Positions 41,176 to 51,482 of a stretch of 63,467 nt of DNA are shown here, one piece after another; the first letter of the stretch is position 1, and every line of letters starts with the position of its first letter. The position numbers and the translations under genes were made by a program. The DNA is from Candidatus Desulfofervidaceae bacterium (GTDB taxonomy: Bacteria > Desulfobacterota > Desulfofervidia > Desulfofervidales > Desulfofervidaceae), in NCBI GenBank assembly GCA_027064585.1, contig JAMOPI010000006.1:1-63467 (forward strand), written 5' to 3'. The notes beneath the pieces are model-generated. The model made no database searches, was not told the origin of the DNA, and worked only from the letters and a program-made list of their open reading frames with translations.

Positions 41176-42054
41176 TTATAACCCCATTACTTCTTTTACC
41201 GTCTTACCCAAGGTGCCTAAATCTTCGGCCACAAAAATGCCTGCTTCTCTAAGGGCCTTTATCTTACTCTCCGCTGTTCCCTGACCACCAGAAATAATGG
41301 CCCCTGCATGTCCCATGCGCTTACCTGGTGGGGCTGTTCTGCCTGCAATAAAGGCCACCACTGGTTTTTTAAAATTGGCCTTTATCCATGCCGCTGCCTC
41401 TTCTTCGGCCGTACCGCCAATCTCACCCACCATCACCACACCTTTTGTTTCTTCATCTTCATTAAAGCGTTTAAGTAAGTCAATAAAGTTCGTCCCAGGA
41501 ATCTGATCGCCACCGATACCAATACAGGTGCTCTGCCCAAGGCCGGCTAAGGTTAATTGATAATCAATTTCATAGGTAAGGGTTCCACTTCTAGAAATTA
41601 CCCCAATAGGGCCAGGGGTATGAATATGTCCTGGCATAATGCCCATTTTGCACTTAAAAGGTGGACAGATAAGCCCTGGACAATTGGGTCCGATAACGAC
41701 TACATCTGGATGCTCTACCAGATAACGCTTGACCTTCATCATGTCCAGGGTAGGAATACCCTCGGTAATGCAAACAATTAGCTTGATACCCGCATCTACT
41801 GCCTCATAAATGGCATCGCAGGCGAAGGGTGCGGGTACAAAGATGACGGAGGCATTGGCCCCAGCCTCTTTTACCGCCTCTTCCACCGTATTAAATACCG
41901 GTACTCCTTCTACCTTTTCTCCTCCCTTGCCTGGTGTTACACCCGCTACCACCTTTGTGCCATAGGCAAGCATTTGCTGCGTGTGAAAGCTGCCTTCTTT
42001 ACCGGTGATTCCCTGCACCAAAACCCTTGTATTTTCATTAATCAATATGGCCAT
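41176..42054 (-). CDS. sucD: Succinyl-CoA synthetase alpha subunit
   Basis: A 292-residue CoA-binding subunit of the ADP/ATP-dependent ligase that makes succinyl-CoA from succinate in the reductive cycle. [20 protein letters not shown] is the CoA-site N-terminus; the phosphohistidine is in [32 protein letters not shown] precedes the ATG, and it follows sucC by 3 bp. Confidence 0.96.
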   Translation of the reverse strand: MAILINENTRVLVQGITGKEGSFHTQQMLAYGTKVVAGVTPGKGGEKVEGVPVFNTVEEAVKEAGANASVIFVPAPFACDAIYEAVDAGIKLIVCITEGIPTLDMMKVKRYLVEHPDVVVIGPNCPGLICPPFKCKMGIMPGHIHTPGPIGVISRSGTLTYEIDYQLTLAGLGQSTCIGIGGDQIPGTNFIDLLKRFNEDEETKGVVMVGEIGGTAEEEAAAWIKANFKKPVVAFIAGRTAPPGKRMGHAGAIISGGQGTAESKIKALREAGIFVAEDLGTLGKTVKEVMGL

Positions 42055-42057
42055 GGC

Positions 42058-43215
42058 TTACTCCTTTTTCCCTAAAATCTCTACAATCTTTTTGGCGGCA
42101 TCACTTATGTCCTTGGCCACGACAAAGTTTAGACCAGATTCATTTAACATCTGCCTTCCCTTTTCTACATTTGTACCTTCAAGTCGTACCAAAACAGGTA
42201 TATTGATATCCACCTGTTTGGCCGCTTCAATGACGCCCTGGGCCAAAACATCACAGCGTAAGATGCCGCCAAAGATATTGATGAAGATCAGCTTTACATT
42301 GGGATCAGAAAGCAGAATTTTAAAGCCCTGCGTAATCATTTCTACATTTGCCCCACCACCGACATCCAAGAAGTTGGCTGGCTCTGCCCCGGCCAGTTTA
42401 ATTACATCCATCGTTGCCATCGCCAGTCCGGCCCCATTAACCATAATGCCCACGTTGCCGTCTAGACGGACATAGTTTAAGCGATATTTCATCGCTTCAT
42501 ATTCAAGGGGATCAAGCTCATCTGGATCAAGCATCTCTTTAATATCTGGATGCCGATAAAGGGCACTGTCATCAAAATTAAGCTTGGCGTCAATGGCCAA
42601 AAGACTGCCTTCTTCCGTAAGAATTAAAGGATTAATCTCCGCCAACGAGCAGTCATAGCTGACAAAAAGCTTATAAAGGGCCATAAGTAGTTTAGCTGCC
42701 TCTTTGACAGGCATTGCGGCCTTAAAAGATAGTTTTCTTGCCTGATAGGGCAAAAGGCCCAAAAAGGGATCAATGGCTTCTTTAAAGATCAACTCTGGCT
42801 TTTCTTGGGCCAGTTCTTCTATTTCCATTCCCCCGGCTGGACTAACCATTAATACAGGTCTATTTTGACTGCGGTCTATGACCATACCGACATAGTATTC
42901 CTTCTGAATATTGGCCGCCTTTTCTACCAATACCTTTCTGACAATCTTTCCCTGCCCGCCGGTCTGATGCGTAACTAAGGGTTTACCCAGTATATTTTCG
43001 GCAATTTGCTCGGCCTCTTCCAAAGTCTTAGCCAACTTTACTCCACCTGCCTTTCCTCTTCCCCCAGCCTGAATCTGGGCCTTAATCACTACTGGCAATC
43101 CAAGTTCATCCACCGCTGCCTTTACCTCTTCTACTGTGGTGGCCAATCTTCCTTCAGGCACGGGAATGCCAAATTTTTTAAATAATTCCTTGGCCTGATA
43201 TTCGTGGATTTTCAT
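42058..43215 (-). CDS. sucC: Succinyl-CoA synthetase beta subunit
   Basis: A 385-residue ATP-grasp subunit starting [20 protein letters not shown]. The [19 protein letters not shown] loop, LAEINPLIL and [12 protein letters not shown] are the nucleotide and substrate motifs. It pairs with SucD downstream. The gap to frdA is 85 bp, one of the larger gaps in the cluster, and could hold an internal promoter, though none is clear. Confidence 0.96.
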   Translation of the reverse strand: MKIHEYQAKELFKKFGIPVPEGRLATTVEEVKAAVDELGLPVVIKAQIQAGGRGKAGGVKLAKTLEEAEQIAENILGKPLVTHQTGGQGKIVRKVLVEKAANIQKEYYVGMVIDRSQNRPVLMVSPAGGMEIEELAQEKPELIFKEAIDPFLGLLPYQARKLSFKAAMPVKEAAKLLMALYKLFVSYDCSLAEINPLILTEEGSLLAIDAKLNFDDSALYRHPDIKEMLDPDELDPLEYEAMKYRLNYVRLDGNVGIMVNGAGLAMATMDVIKLAGAEPANFLDVGGGANVEMITQGFKILLSDPNVKLIFINIFGGILRCDVLAQGVIEAAKQVDINIPVLVRLEGTNVEKGRQMLNESGLNFVVAKDISDAAKKIVEILGKKE

Positions 43216-43300
43216 GGTTTCACTCCTGTATGCCTATTTCTTTTCCTTAATGGAAACTAAGCTGTTTTTTTGAGATTAAGAAACTATATGCTAAAATCTT

Positions 43301-44968
43301 TTAATTCTCCGAATCCAATGCTCCTTTGGCCTTTACCTCCGGATTCCGATAATCAGGCAGAATAAGAGGTGTCTTTTGCGTTGGCTTTATCCCTTCAGCT
43401 TCCAAGGCCTTTAAATACTCCTCTAGGTGTTTCAAACTTAAGGTCTTTACTTCTCCCCGCTGTTTAGCAAAGGTAGCCGCCTTCATCCCGGCCCGACGAC
43501 CAAAAACGTTGATATCTAGCAGGGAGTTACCCATCAAGCGGTTGTCCCCATGCACGCCACCAGTTACCTCGCCGGCCGCAAAAAGCCCAGGCACGGTTGT
43601 CTCTCCCCATTCATTGATCGCTAGACCACCATTTTGATAATGCAAGGTAGGAAAAACCAGCATGGGCTCTTTGGCAATATCAATACCGTAACGTTTAAAC
43701 TGTAAATATTTCCCAGCCAGGGCCTTGGCGACTGTGCCTTCGCCCCAAATCATGTCAATCATCGGTGAGTCAAGCCACACCCCCACGCGTCCAGTTGGGG
43801 TGATAATCCCTTTATCCCTTTCTAAACATTCACGGATGATCAAGGCTGATTCCACATCGCGTGGTTCTAAGGGATGACAAAACCGTTCGCCTTCACAATT
43901 AACTGGTTCTGCTCCTAAGGTGCGGACCTTTTCGGTAATAAGCATACCTGCACACTGTTCTGGAAAGGCTGCCCCTGTAGGGTGAAACTGGGCATATTTT
44001 AAGTTGCGCAATTTAACGCCTAAACGATAACCCAAAACTAAACCATCTCCTGTTGCGCCATAGTGATTAGTAGTGGCAAAGCCATGCAGGTGTAAACGGC
44101 CATAACCACCTGTGGCCAAAATGACGGCCTTGGCCTTTACGACTAAAAATTCTTGATTGTCCAGGTTATACAAAATAGCCCCACCAATTTGTCTGTCTTC
44201 GTCTAATAAAAGTTCCACGGCGGGACAAAATTCAAGTACTTTAATCTCATCCGGCCGGTTGCGCACTTCATCCCTTAAAACCCGCATGATTTCAGAACCG
44301 GTTATATCGGCCGAGGAGTGCATTCGCCTGCGGCAGAGTCCACCCCCCTTTAATTCCTTCATCGTGCCATCGGGCTCTTTGTCAAACATTACCCCCAAGT
44401 CTTCTAGCCATTTAATCACAATCGGGGCATCCATAACCAAAGCGCGCACTAAATGTTTGTCGTTAGTGAAGTGTCCACCACCAATAGTGTCTAAAAAGTG
44501 ATAATAGGGTGAATCATAAGGTAGATCAGCCGCCTGAATACCACCTTCGGCCATAACCGTATTGGCATCACCATGACGCAGCTTGGTCGCCAGGATGACC
44601 TTACACCCTTCTTCTGAGGCCAAAAGGGCCGCGGCACTACCTGCTCCGCCCCCACCAATAACTAAGACATCGGTTTCTTCATCTGGAGATTTAAGCCTTT
44701 CACTAAAACTGGCTGGATCTATCCAAGGGCGACCCTGCAAAATTTCAATTAATTCTGGTTGTAGAAGTTCTCCTTTATTTGGTCCTACTTGTAAGGGTTT
44801 ACGTCCTTCAGGCTGATAATCAGGGTGATATTTTTGCAAAACCTCATCATACTCATCAGGCGAAAGCTTGGGGAAATACTGCTGCTTTTTTGCCTGTTCC
44901 AAACGTTTAGGCCTTGTTTCTTCTACCTTGGCCAGACTTTCTTGTAAGCTTTCTGGATATCCACTCAT
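43301..44968 (-). CDS. frdA: Fumarate reductase/succinate dehydrogenase flavoprotein subunit
   Basis: A 555-residue FAD subunit. The dinucleotide loop is VLVIGGGGAGSAAALLA, the FAD-linked histidine region is RHGDANTVMAEGGIQAA, and the catalytic HSSADITGSE and HPTGAAFPE segments follow. In this cluster it should run as fumarate reductase. The start is ATG 44968, just behind GAGGAG and 2 bp after frdB; a further upstream start would overlap frdB. There is no membrane anchor subunit (FrdC/D) nearby, so the enzyme is probably soluble or docks on another complex, for which the cluster's Hdr subunits are candidates. Confidence 0.92.
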   Translation of the reverse strand: MSGYPESLQESLAKVEETRPKRLEQAKKQQYFPKLSPDEYDEVLQKYHPDYQPEGRKPLQVGPNKGELLQPELIEILQGRPWIDPASFSERLKSPDEETDVLVIGGGGAGSAAALLASEEGCKVILATKLRHGDANTVMAEGGIQAADLPYDSPYYHFLDTIGGGHFTNDKHLVRALVMDAPIVIKWLEDLGVMFDKEPDGTMKELKGGGLCRRRMHSSADITGSEIMRVLRDEVRNRPDEIKVLEFCPAVELLLDEDRQIGGAILYNLDNQEFLVVKAKAVILATGGYGRLHLHGFATTNHYGATGDGLVLGYRLGVKLRNLKYAQFHPTGAAFPEQCAGMLITEKVRTLGAEPVNCEGERFCHPLEPRDVESALIIRECLERDKGIITPTGRVGVWLDSPMIDMIWGEGTVAKALAGKYLQFKRYGIDIAKEPMLVFPTLHYQNGGLAINEWGETTVPGLFAAGEVTGGVHGDNRLMGNSLLDINVFGRRAGMKAATFAKQRGEVKTLSLKHLEEYLKALEAEGIKPTQKTPLILPDYRNPEVKAKGALDSEN

Positions 44969-44970
44969 CT

Positions 44971-45750
44971 TTACTCCTCTATAATCAAATATTTTGTTTC
45001 TTTTGGCCGCCAATTGGGGTCATAAGGCTCTGGTTCCCATTCCCTTTCTTTATAACGTTTTTTAAGCTCTTCATCTGAAAGGTTCATGAGTTCATCCATC
45101 ATCCAGTCAAATTTACCCGCCTTGATTTGCTCTACGCGTTTTGCTAAATGCTTTGCCTTGGGCTGAATGTATTTTGCATAAAGGCGTCTGGCAAGCATGG
45201 CTACATGAAAGTGTTGAATTTCAGCCGGACAGCGCAGACTGCACATGCCGCACATGATACAACTATGAGAAATCTCAGCCGCCGCCTTAATATCTCCCCG
45301 AATAAGGGCTTGAATATAATCCATAACAGGAATATCCATAGGGCATGCCTTCGTACAGGTATTACAAGCCAGACAGCGAAAGGTCTCAGGATACAGCTTT
45401 TCAATCGTACCTATATCTGGGCTAAGTTCATTAATGTCATAAACGGCCTTGTTCGCTGGGACAAAGGGAATCTGAGTTAAATACATATTGGGCTCTACCG
45501 TCGTTTGGCAGGCCAAACCAAAACGTAGCCGGTAGTCATCTGCCAAGCGATAAACCGTCACACACGCCCCACAAATACCTGCCCGGCAACCACATCCTCT
45601 AGTCAAACGATAACCCGCGTATTCTAATGCCTTAAGAATCGTTAACCCTTCTGGCACCTCATAACGTTTCCCCATAATAAAGATAGGGATCATTTTAGTG
45701 CCAGGCGGAACAATCGTTCTGTCCCCTACGGTATATTTAAACTCTGCCAC
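44971..45750 (-). CDS. frdB: Fumarate reductase iron-sulfur subunit
   Basis: A 259-residue subunit with an N-terminal plant-type 2Fe-2S domain (GCGCRAGICGACV) and a C-terminal double-cluster domain (CLACNTCTKACP, CIMCGMCSLRCP). The start is placed at GTG 45750, which has AGGAGG six bases upstream right after the korBC stop; a longer frame from 45813 would overlap korBC by 53 bp. It lacks the fused CCG/HdrB domain of archaeal TfrB; separate HdrB and HdrC genes occur upstream in the cluster. Confidence 0.9.
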   Translation of the reverse strand: MAEFKYTVGDRTIVPPGTKMIPIFIMGKRYEVPEGLTILKALEYAGYRLTRGCGCRAGICGACVTVYRLADDYRLRFGLACQTTVEPNMYLTQIPFVPANKAVYDINELSPDIGTIEKLYPETFRCLACNTCTKACPMDIPVMDYIQALIRGDIKAAAEISHSCIMCGMCSLRCPAEIQHFHVAMLARRLYAKYIQPKAKHLAKRVEQIKAGKFDWMMDELMNLSDEELKKRYKEREWEPEPYDPNWRPKETKYLIIEE

Positions 45751-45760
45751 CTTTGGCCTC

Positions 45761-47236
45761 CTAAACGATTTCTCCCTTTTTAACTTTTTCTCCGTATTCA
45801 TAGCCCGCCGCAAATGCCTTTAAGTTAAACTCTTCTGTTCCTTTTGGCACAGACATCTTTAAGGCTGCCTTAACCGCCTCTAGGCTAAAAAAGTCAGTTA
45901 GGGCTGAGATAAAGCCAAGCATGACAATATTGGCCACTACTGTTCTTCCTACCTGTTCAGCAATGCGTGTTGCCGGCACGGCGTAAGCCTTAACCCCTTC
46001 TGGTAGATTAGATGGTTTTACTAAATCTTTATCAATAAACACCACACTATTCGGCTGAATATCTTTTCTGTATTTTCTAAATGCCCCTTGGGCCATAATA
46101 ACCATAACATCTGGTTTTTTAACATAAGGAAAGTCTATTTTTTCAGACGAAATAATTACACAGGAAGCTGAGGCGCCGCCTCTAGCCTCTGCACCATATT
46201 CCTGCGTATAAGCGGCTTCATTGCCATCAAATACGCAGGCAGCACGGCCTATGATAAGGCCTAATAAGGCAATTCCCTGCCCACCTAAACCTGCTAGTTT
46301 AATTTTGACTTCTTTTATCTGTTTTGGCTTGGGAATTTCTAACGTCTTTTTCTCTTTCTCTTTATCTTCCGGCAGTTCCACTTTACCATCACCTCTAAAT
46401 TCACTTATCCCTACTTTTGAGCTTAAACATTCACGCATAGCACGCATATAACCAGGTGCATTTCTATCGGCAAAAACACCACAAAGAATAGGCGTATCCA
46501 TCTGAATAAGGGCATCTTTTGGGTCTGGATTTTCCTTTATGACCGTATGTTCTAAAAAGAATTTTACCATGTCTTTGCCGGTGCGGAGTTTATTCCGCCG
46601 CCCCCAGTTAACAGGGCAGGCAGAAATGACTTCAATAAAACGAAATCCTTCTTTCTTAAGGGCATCTAAAAATGACCTTTTGATATAATGGGAATGGGCA
46701 GAAGTCCATCTTGCTACATAATTTGCCCCGCAGGCCGTAAGTAAGGCCGGTAAATTAAAAGGTGTTTCATAGTTGCCATAAATGCTTGTTGTAGTCTTTG
46801 TATGGCTGGGGGTTGTTGCCCCCATTTGTCCACCTGTCATACCGTAATTGAAGTTATTAATGCAGATGACGATCAGATCCATGTTCCTTCTGGCTCCATG
46901 GATAAGATGATTACCACCAATTGTAGTCAGATCCCCATCTCCGCTAAATACAATTACGTTTAAGTCTGGATTACTCAATTTTAATCCTGTCGCAAAGGCA
47001 ATAGGACGACCATGCGTAGTGTGAAAACCATCAAGCCAAAAGTAACCAGCTGCCCTGCCTGAACATCCAATACCAGAAACAACGGCTACTTTATTTAAAT
47101 CTATTTCATCCTTGACTTCTGTCAGTGCCTCCGCGATATTACTAATGGTTGCCCCAATGCCACAGCCAGGACAAAAGATATGGGGCATCCGATCTTCTCT
47201 GATAAGTTCTCCCATTGGATGTCTTTTTACGCCCAT
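45761..47236 (-). CDS. korB: 2-oxoglutarate:ferredoxin oxidoreductase, fused beta-gamma subunit
   Basis: A 491-residue fusion. Residues 1-270 are the thiamine diphosphate beta subunit: CPGCGIG and the diphosphate motif GDGDLTTIGGNHLIHGARRN with NNFNYGMTGGQ. After a charged linker (about 285-305), residues 308-491 are the gamma subunit (IKLAGLGGQGIALLGLIIG, YGAEARGGASASCVI). It carboxylates succinyl-CoA to 2-oxoglutarate with reduced ferredoxin. In most bacteria beta and gamma are separate genes. The 2-oxoglutarate assignment rests on the rTCA context. It lies 11 bp after korA. Confidence 0.9.
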   Translation of the reverse strand: MGVKRHPMGELIREDRMPHIFCPGCGIGATISNIAEALTEVKDEIDLNKVAVVSGIGCSGRAAGYFWLDGFHTTHGRPIAFATGLKLSNPDLNVIVFSGDGDLTTIGGNHLIHGARRNMDLIVICINNFNYGMTGGQMGATTPSHTKTTTSIYGNYETPFNLPALLTACGANYVARWTSAHSHYIKRSFLDALKKEGFRFIEVISACPVNWGRRNKLRTGKDMVKFFLEHTVIKENPDPKDALIQMDTPILCGVFADRNAPGYMRAMRECLSSKVGISEFRGDGKVELPEDKEKEKKTLEIPKPKQIKEVKIKLAGLGGQGIALLGLIIGRAACVFDGNEAAYTQEYGAEARGGASASCVIISSEKIDFPYVKKPDVMVIMAQGAFRKYRKDIQPNSVVFIDKDLVKPSNLPEGVKAYAVPATRIAEQVGRTVVANIVMLGFISALTDFFSLEAVKAALKMSVPKGTEEFNLKAFAAGYEYGEKVKKGEIV

Positions 47237-47247
47237 AACTTACTCCT

Positions 47248-48393
47248 CTATATAATCTGTTTTAACTCGGCCAATACCTTTTCTGGATCGTGCACTTCGC
47301 CGCCGGCATTAGGGAACAAAAAGACCTTACATCTGTCCTTGACGACGCGTTCCACCTCAAAGAATGTTTGCCCAAGATTGATCTCTACACAGACAAAGGC
47401 CTTAATTCTCTCTGCCAGCTCTATAATGCGTTTTTCTGGAAATGGCCACACCACAATCAAACGCAACATTCCTATTTTTAAGCCTTCTTTTCTTGCCCAT
47501 TTAACTACCGTCCGACATACCCGTGTAGAAATACCAAAGGTAACAAGAACAACTTCTGCATCTTCGGTCATAAATTCCTCATATTCCCATATTTTGTCTG
47601 CGTTCTTTCTAATTTTATCCACCAACCTTCTTACTAACTTATTATGCGTCTTTGCACTTAAATCAGGATAGCCCTTTTCATTATGGGTTAAGCCCGTAAC
47701 ATGGATTCTATACCCCTCACCAGCAACCGCCATTTCTGGCACAAGATCCTTTCCTGCCTTAAAGGGCAAGAACTTTTCTGGCGGCAAAGTAGGTCTTTTG
47801 CGGTTAACAACCTTGATTTCTTCCTTAGGAGGAATGAGCACCCTTTCCGAAACATGGGCTACACATTCATCGCTCAATACTACTACTGGCACACGCCAAG
47901 TTTCCGCTAAATTGAATGCCTTTATGGTAAAATCAAAACATTCCTGTGGTGAAGAGGGAGCGATTGCGATAATTTCATAATCTCCATGACTACCCCATCT
48001 TGCCTGCATGACATCTGCTTGTCCCACCGCGGTTGGCAGTCCTGTAGACGGGCTTCCTCTTTGGACGTTTACAACGACACAAGGTGTTTCTGTCATGGCA
48101 GCCAAACCCAAATTTTCCTGCATCAGACTAAATCCAGGCCCAGAAGTGGCCGTCATTGGCTTTGCCCCTGCCCATGACGCCCCTACTAGGGCAGCCATAG
48201 AACCCAGCTCATCTTCCATTTGGATATAAATACCTCCTACCTGTGGTAAGCGCGCCGACATCCTTTCGGCAATCTCATTTGAGGGTGTAATTGGATATCC
48301 TGCATAAAAACGACAGCCGGCCGCAATTGCCCCCTCTACACAGGCATGATTACCACTTAAAAAGTGAATTCCTGTTAAAACATCCTTACCCAT
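47248..48393 (-). CDS. korA: 2-oxoglutarate:ferredoxin oxidoreductase alpha subunit
   Basis: A 381-residue alpha subunit with the pyrimidine-binding N-terminus GNHACVEGAIAAGCRFYAGY, PITPSNEIAE, and the MEDELGSMAALVGASWAGAK and TSGPGFSLM motifs. It belongs to the four-component KOR/VOR group (alpha, beta, gamma and the delta-like ferredoxin at 48411). With KorBC it performs the first ferredoxin-dependent CO2 fixation of the cycle. Confidence 0.92.
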   Translation of the reverse strand: MGKDVLTGIHFLSGNHACVEGAIAAGCRFYAGYPITPSNEIAERMSARLPQVGGIYIQMEDELGSMAALVGASWAGAKPMTATSGPGFSLMQENLGLAAMTETPCVVVNVQRGSPSTGLPTAVGQADVMQARWGSHGDYEIIAIAPSSPQECFDFTIKAFNLAETWRVPVVVLSDECVAHVSERVLIPPKEEIKVVNRKRPTLPPEKFLPFKAGKDLVPEMAVAGEGYRIHVTGLTHNEKGYPDLSAKTHNKLVRRLVDKIRKNADKIWEYEEFMTEDAEVVLVTFGISTRVCRTVVKWARKEGLKIGMLRLIVVWPFPEKRIIELAERIKAFVCVEINLGQTFFEVERVVKDRCKVFLFPNAGGEVHDPEKVLAELKQII

Positions 48394-48410
48394 TGCCTTC
48401 CCCTTGTTGA

Positions 48411-48674
48411 TTAATTTTCATCCTCTACATAAATGGCAAAATCAGGACATACCTGCCGACAAAAGCCACATCGTATACATTCTCCTTCTTTTTCTGGCGG
48501 GATAACCGGGTAGTGATATCCTTTCTCGTTATAGTCATCTGAAAAAGACAATACTTGTTTAGGACAGTATTCAATACAAAGTCCACATCCTTTACACCTT
48601 TCGGCAAAAACAATAGGTTTTCCCTTTGGGATCTTTAGCTTATCCAAGTTTAAAAGCATTCTCTTTTTAATCAT
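48411..48674 (-). CDS. korD: 2[4Fe-4S] ferredoxin subunit of 2-oxoglutarate oxidoreductase
   Basis: An 87-residue dicluster ferredoxin with CKGCGLCIEYCP and CIRCGFCRQVCP motifs. Position just before korA and a size like VorD/KorD support its role as the delta subunit that brings electrons to the enzyme. ATG 48674 overlaps the hdrA stop by 8 bp and follows GGAAGACGAGG. The direct link to hdrA suggests electrons may pass from HdrA to this ferredoxin. Confidence 0.9.
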   Translation of the reverse strand: MIKKRMLLNLDKLKIPKGKPIVFAERCKGCGLCIEYCPKQVLSFSDDYNEKGYHYPVIPPEKEGECIRCGFCRQVCPDFAIYVEDEN

Positions 48675-50643
48675 CCTCGTCTTCCTTTAATAAAGCATGT
48701 ATTTGCGCCTTAAGCTGATTTAAAGTAAAACCAGCCACATTGATGCCTTCTTTTGGACAAGTAGCCATACAACAACCGCAGCCTTGGCAAAGGGCCTTTT
48801 TTACCTCTACATGCTTATGACCATCTTCTTCTACTACCAAGGTTATGGCATCAAATGGACAGACATCAACACAATAGGCACATCCATCACAGTTTTCTAA
48901 ATTTACTTCTGCCTTAATAGGTTCAAGCGAAAGTTCTTCTTGGGAAAAGAGGCCTAACACCTTACTTGCCGCGGCACTGGCTTGTGAAACCGTATCTGGA
49001 ATATCCTTTGGTGCTTGGGCTGCCCCTGCTAAATAAATTCCCATGGCCGAAGATTCTACCGGTCTTAATTTAGGATGAACTTCATTTAAAAAGCCAAATT
49101 CATCAATAGGCGCTTTTAATAGTTTGGCCAAGTCAGCCGTATTTTTACTTGGGACAATGGCCGTTGCCAGCACAACCATATCTGCTTCTATTTCCACGGC
49201 CATACCACTTAAGGTATCCACACCCCATACTACTAATTTATCTTTCCTTTGAAAAACTTTAGATACCTTCCCGCGGAGATAGACTATCCTTTCTTCTTCC
49301 ATTACCCTTTGCACAAATTCTTCATATCTCTTACCTGCCGCCCGTACATCTATGTAAAAGACATAGGCTTCTCCATCAGGTACCGCATGTTTATAAAGCA
49401 GGGCATGTTTGGCTGTATACATACAACAAATTTTGGAACAATAAGGACAGCCATGTTCTGGATCACGGGAACCCGCACATTGAATAAAAACTACCCGTTT
49501 AGGGATCTTACCGTCAGAAGGTCTCCTTACAATACCTCCCGTCGGACCCGAGGCCGAAAGTAACCTTTCAAATTCAAGCCCAGAAAGCACATCAGGATAT
49601 ATACCACCGCCATATTCCTTTAAGGCTTCCAAAGGCAGTAAATCATATCCTGTGGCCAAGACAATAGCGCCTACTTCTATTTCTATCTCTTTGGGTTCCA
49701 TCAAATAATTGATGGCCTTAGGACCACAGGCGTGATAACATTGCTCGCAGACAATGAGCCTTTTGGTATTAAGGCAGTGTTCTAAATCAATGGTATAAAC
49801 CAAGGGCACGGCCTGCGGAAAGGGCACATAAACGGCCTTACGGGCCCCTAAACCCTGGTCAAACTCATTAGGCACAATGACCGGACAGGCCTCAGCGCAA
49901 TCCCCACAACCAGTGCACTTATCTGGATCAACATAACGCGGTTTCTGTTCAATGGTTACCTTATACTGCCCCACTATACCTTCAACATTCTTTACCTCTG
50001 CATAGGTAAATAGATGGATATTAGGGTGTCGGGCTACTTCTACCATGCGCGGGGTAAGAATACAGGAAGAGCAGTCAAGGGTAGGGAAGGTTTCACTTAA
50101 TTGAGCCATGTGTCCCCCTAAAGAGGGAGACCTTTCTACTAAATATACCTCAAAGCCACCATTAGCAATATCAAGGGCTGCCTGAATACCTGCAATACCA
50201 CCACCTATAACTAAAACTTTCCTTGTCAGAGGCACTGTAATAGGCGCTAACGGCTTGGCCAAGCTGACTTTTGCCACCGCTGCACGAATAATCTCAAGGG
50301 CCTTCTCTGTGGCCTCTTCTGGTGCATCATGATGGACCCAGGAACATTGTTCTCTAATATTCGCAATTTCTAGCAAATAGGGATTAAGCCCTACTTCTTC
50401 TACCGCACGCGCAAAGGTGGTTGCATGCATTTTGGGACTACACGCCGCAATCACGACATGGGTAAGCTCTAGTTCTTTTATCTTCTGCTGGATTTCCTTC
50501 TGGCCCGGTTCACTACAAAGATAGACATAGTCTGTTGCATAGGCCACGTCCTTAAGCTTTGCTGCTTCCTCTACCAGTCTTTTTATATCCAAAACACCGG
50601 CAATATTTTTCCCACAATGACAGATAAATACCCCAATACGCAT
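48667..50643 (-). CDS. hdrA: Heterodisulfide reductase subunit A-like iron-sulfur flavoprotein
   Basis: A 658-residue HdrA. The N-terminal GVFICHCGKNIAGVLDI, FAD loop VLVIGGGIAGIQAALDIANG, the HdrA signature FPTLDCSSCILTPRMVEVAR, an inserted CTGCGDCAEACP cluster and a C-terminal ferredoxin domain (CDGCAYCVDVCP, CQGCGCCMATCP) are all present. In methanogens HdrA performs flavin-based electron bifurcation with HdrBC and MvhADG. Here it sits between fumarate reductase/fumarase-side and KOR genes, so it may split H2 or NAD(P)H electrons between ferredoxin and a higher-potential acceptor such as fumarate. Confidence 0.93.
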   Translation of the reverse strand: MRIGVFICHCGKNIAGVLDIKRLVEEAAKLKDVAYATDYVYLCSEPGQKEIQQKIKELELTHVVIAACSPKMHATTFARAVEEVGLNPYLLEIANIREQCSWVHHDAPEEATEKALEIIRAAVAKVSLAKPLAPITVPLTRKVLVIGGGIAGIQAALDIANGGFEVYLVERSPSLGGHMAQLSETFPTLDCSSCILTPRMVEVARHPNIHLFTYAEVKNVEGIVGQYKVTIEQKPRYVDPDKCTGCGDCAEACPVIVPNEFDQGLGARKAVYVPFPQAVPLVYTIDLEHCLNTKRLIVCEQCYHACGPKAINYLMEPKEIEIEVGAIVLATGYDLLPLEALKEYGGGIYPDVLSGLEFERLLSASGPTGGIVRRPSDGKIPKRVVFIQCAGSRDPEHGCPYCSKICCMYTAKHALLYKHAVPDGEAYVFYIDVRAAGKRYEEFVQRVMEEERIVYLRGKVSKVFQRKDKLVVWGVDTLSGMAVEIEADMVVLATAIVPSKNTADLAKLLKAPIDEFGFLNEVHPKLRPVESSAMGIYLAGAAQAPKDIPDTVSQASAAASKVLGLFSQEELSLEPIKAEVNLENCDGCAYCVDVCPFDAITLVVEEDGHKHVEVKKALCQGCGCCMATCPKEGINVAGFTLNQLKAQIHALLKEDEDD

Positions 50644-51464
50644 CAGATATTCTCCAATGTTTTTGTCAAACCAAAGGCATCGGTCATGATTTCGGTAAAA
50701 TAAAATATCGGCATAGGCTTAAAGCCCGGATAAAGCTTTTTTATTTCTTTTTGCCTATTCTTTAAGTTGAAGTAACACAAGGGACAGCTCGTTACTACCA
50801 AGTTTGCCCCGTTTTCTCTGGCATTTTCTAGAATACGATAGACCCTTCTGGCCACAATCTCTGGCTTAACCGCCGTGTGATAACTGCCACAACATTCTAC
50901 CTGATAAGGAAAGAATACAGGCTTTGTCCCTAAGGCTTGCATGATATTCTCTAAAATGTAAGGTTGTTCACAATCGTCTATACCTACACTTTGCGGTCTT
51001 AACAAAAGGCAACCATAATAACAGGCAACCTTTAAACCAGATAGATCCTTTTTGACAGCACTTTTAAGCTTTTCTGTGCCTAATTCCTGCAAAATAGTTA
51101 AAAAGTGTTTGACTTCTACATTTCCTTTATAATCAGGTTCCTCGTCCATAAAGTTGTTTATTTTTTCAAGCCTTATCGAATCTGCCTTGACAAACAAATT
51201 TGCCTGAGCCAGGGTGTTATAACATACAGAACAAAGGGTAGTAAGCGTAGAATATCCTAACGCTTCGGTACGGGCCAGCGTGCGTATAGGTGCAACCTGC
51301 CTCATCAAGTCGTCTTCAGCGAGTGAATATACTGTTCCACAACAGGTCCAATTAGGCAGTTCCTTTAGGTTTATGTCCAATGCATCTGCTACTGCCAGGG
51401 CTGAGTCTTCCAGTTTTTTAGCCGTGGTTTTTAAAGTGCATCCAGGAAAGTAGGCTATTTCCAT
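50643..51464 (-). CDS. hdrB: Heterodisulfide reductase subunit B-like protein
   Basis: A 273-residue protein with two cysteine-rich CCG-type domains: PGCTLKT and WTCCGTV in the first, YGCLLL and VECCGSYHT in the second. These ligate the noncubane clusters of HdrB. The same domain occurs at the C-terminus of TfrB and in the FrdE subunit of Hydrogenobacter-type soluble fumarate reductases, so it could link the Hdr module to FrdAB. It abuts hdrA with a 1-bp overlap and lies 18 bp after hdrC. Confidence 0.92.
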   Translation of the reverse strand: MEIAYFPGCTLKTTAKKLEDSALAVADALDINLKELPNWTCCGTVYSLAEDDLMRQVAPIRTLARTEALGYSTLTTLCSVCYNTLAQANLFVKADSIRLEKINNFMDEEPDYKGNVEVKHFLTILQELGTEKLKSAVKKDLSGLKVACYYGCLLLRPQSVGIDDCEQPYILENIMQALGTKPVFFPYQVECCGSYHTAVKPEIVARRVYRILENARENGANLVVTSCPLCYFNLKNRQKEIKKLYPGFKPMPIFYFTEIMTDAFGLTKTLENI

Positions 51465-51482
51465 ATTTTGCTCCTTTTGCCC

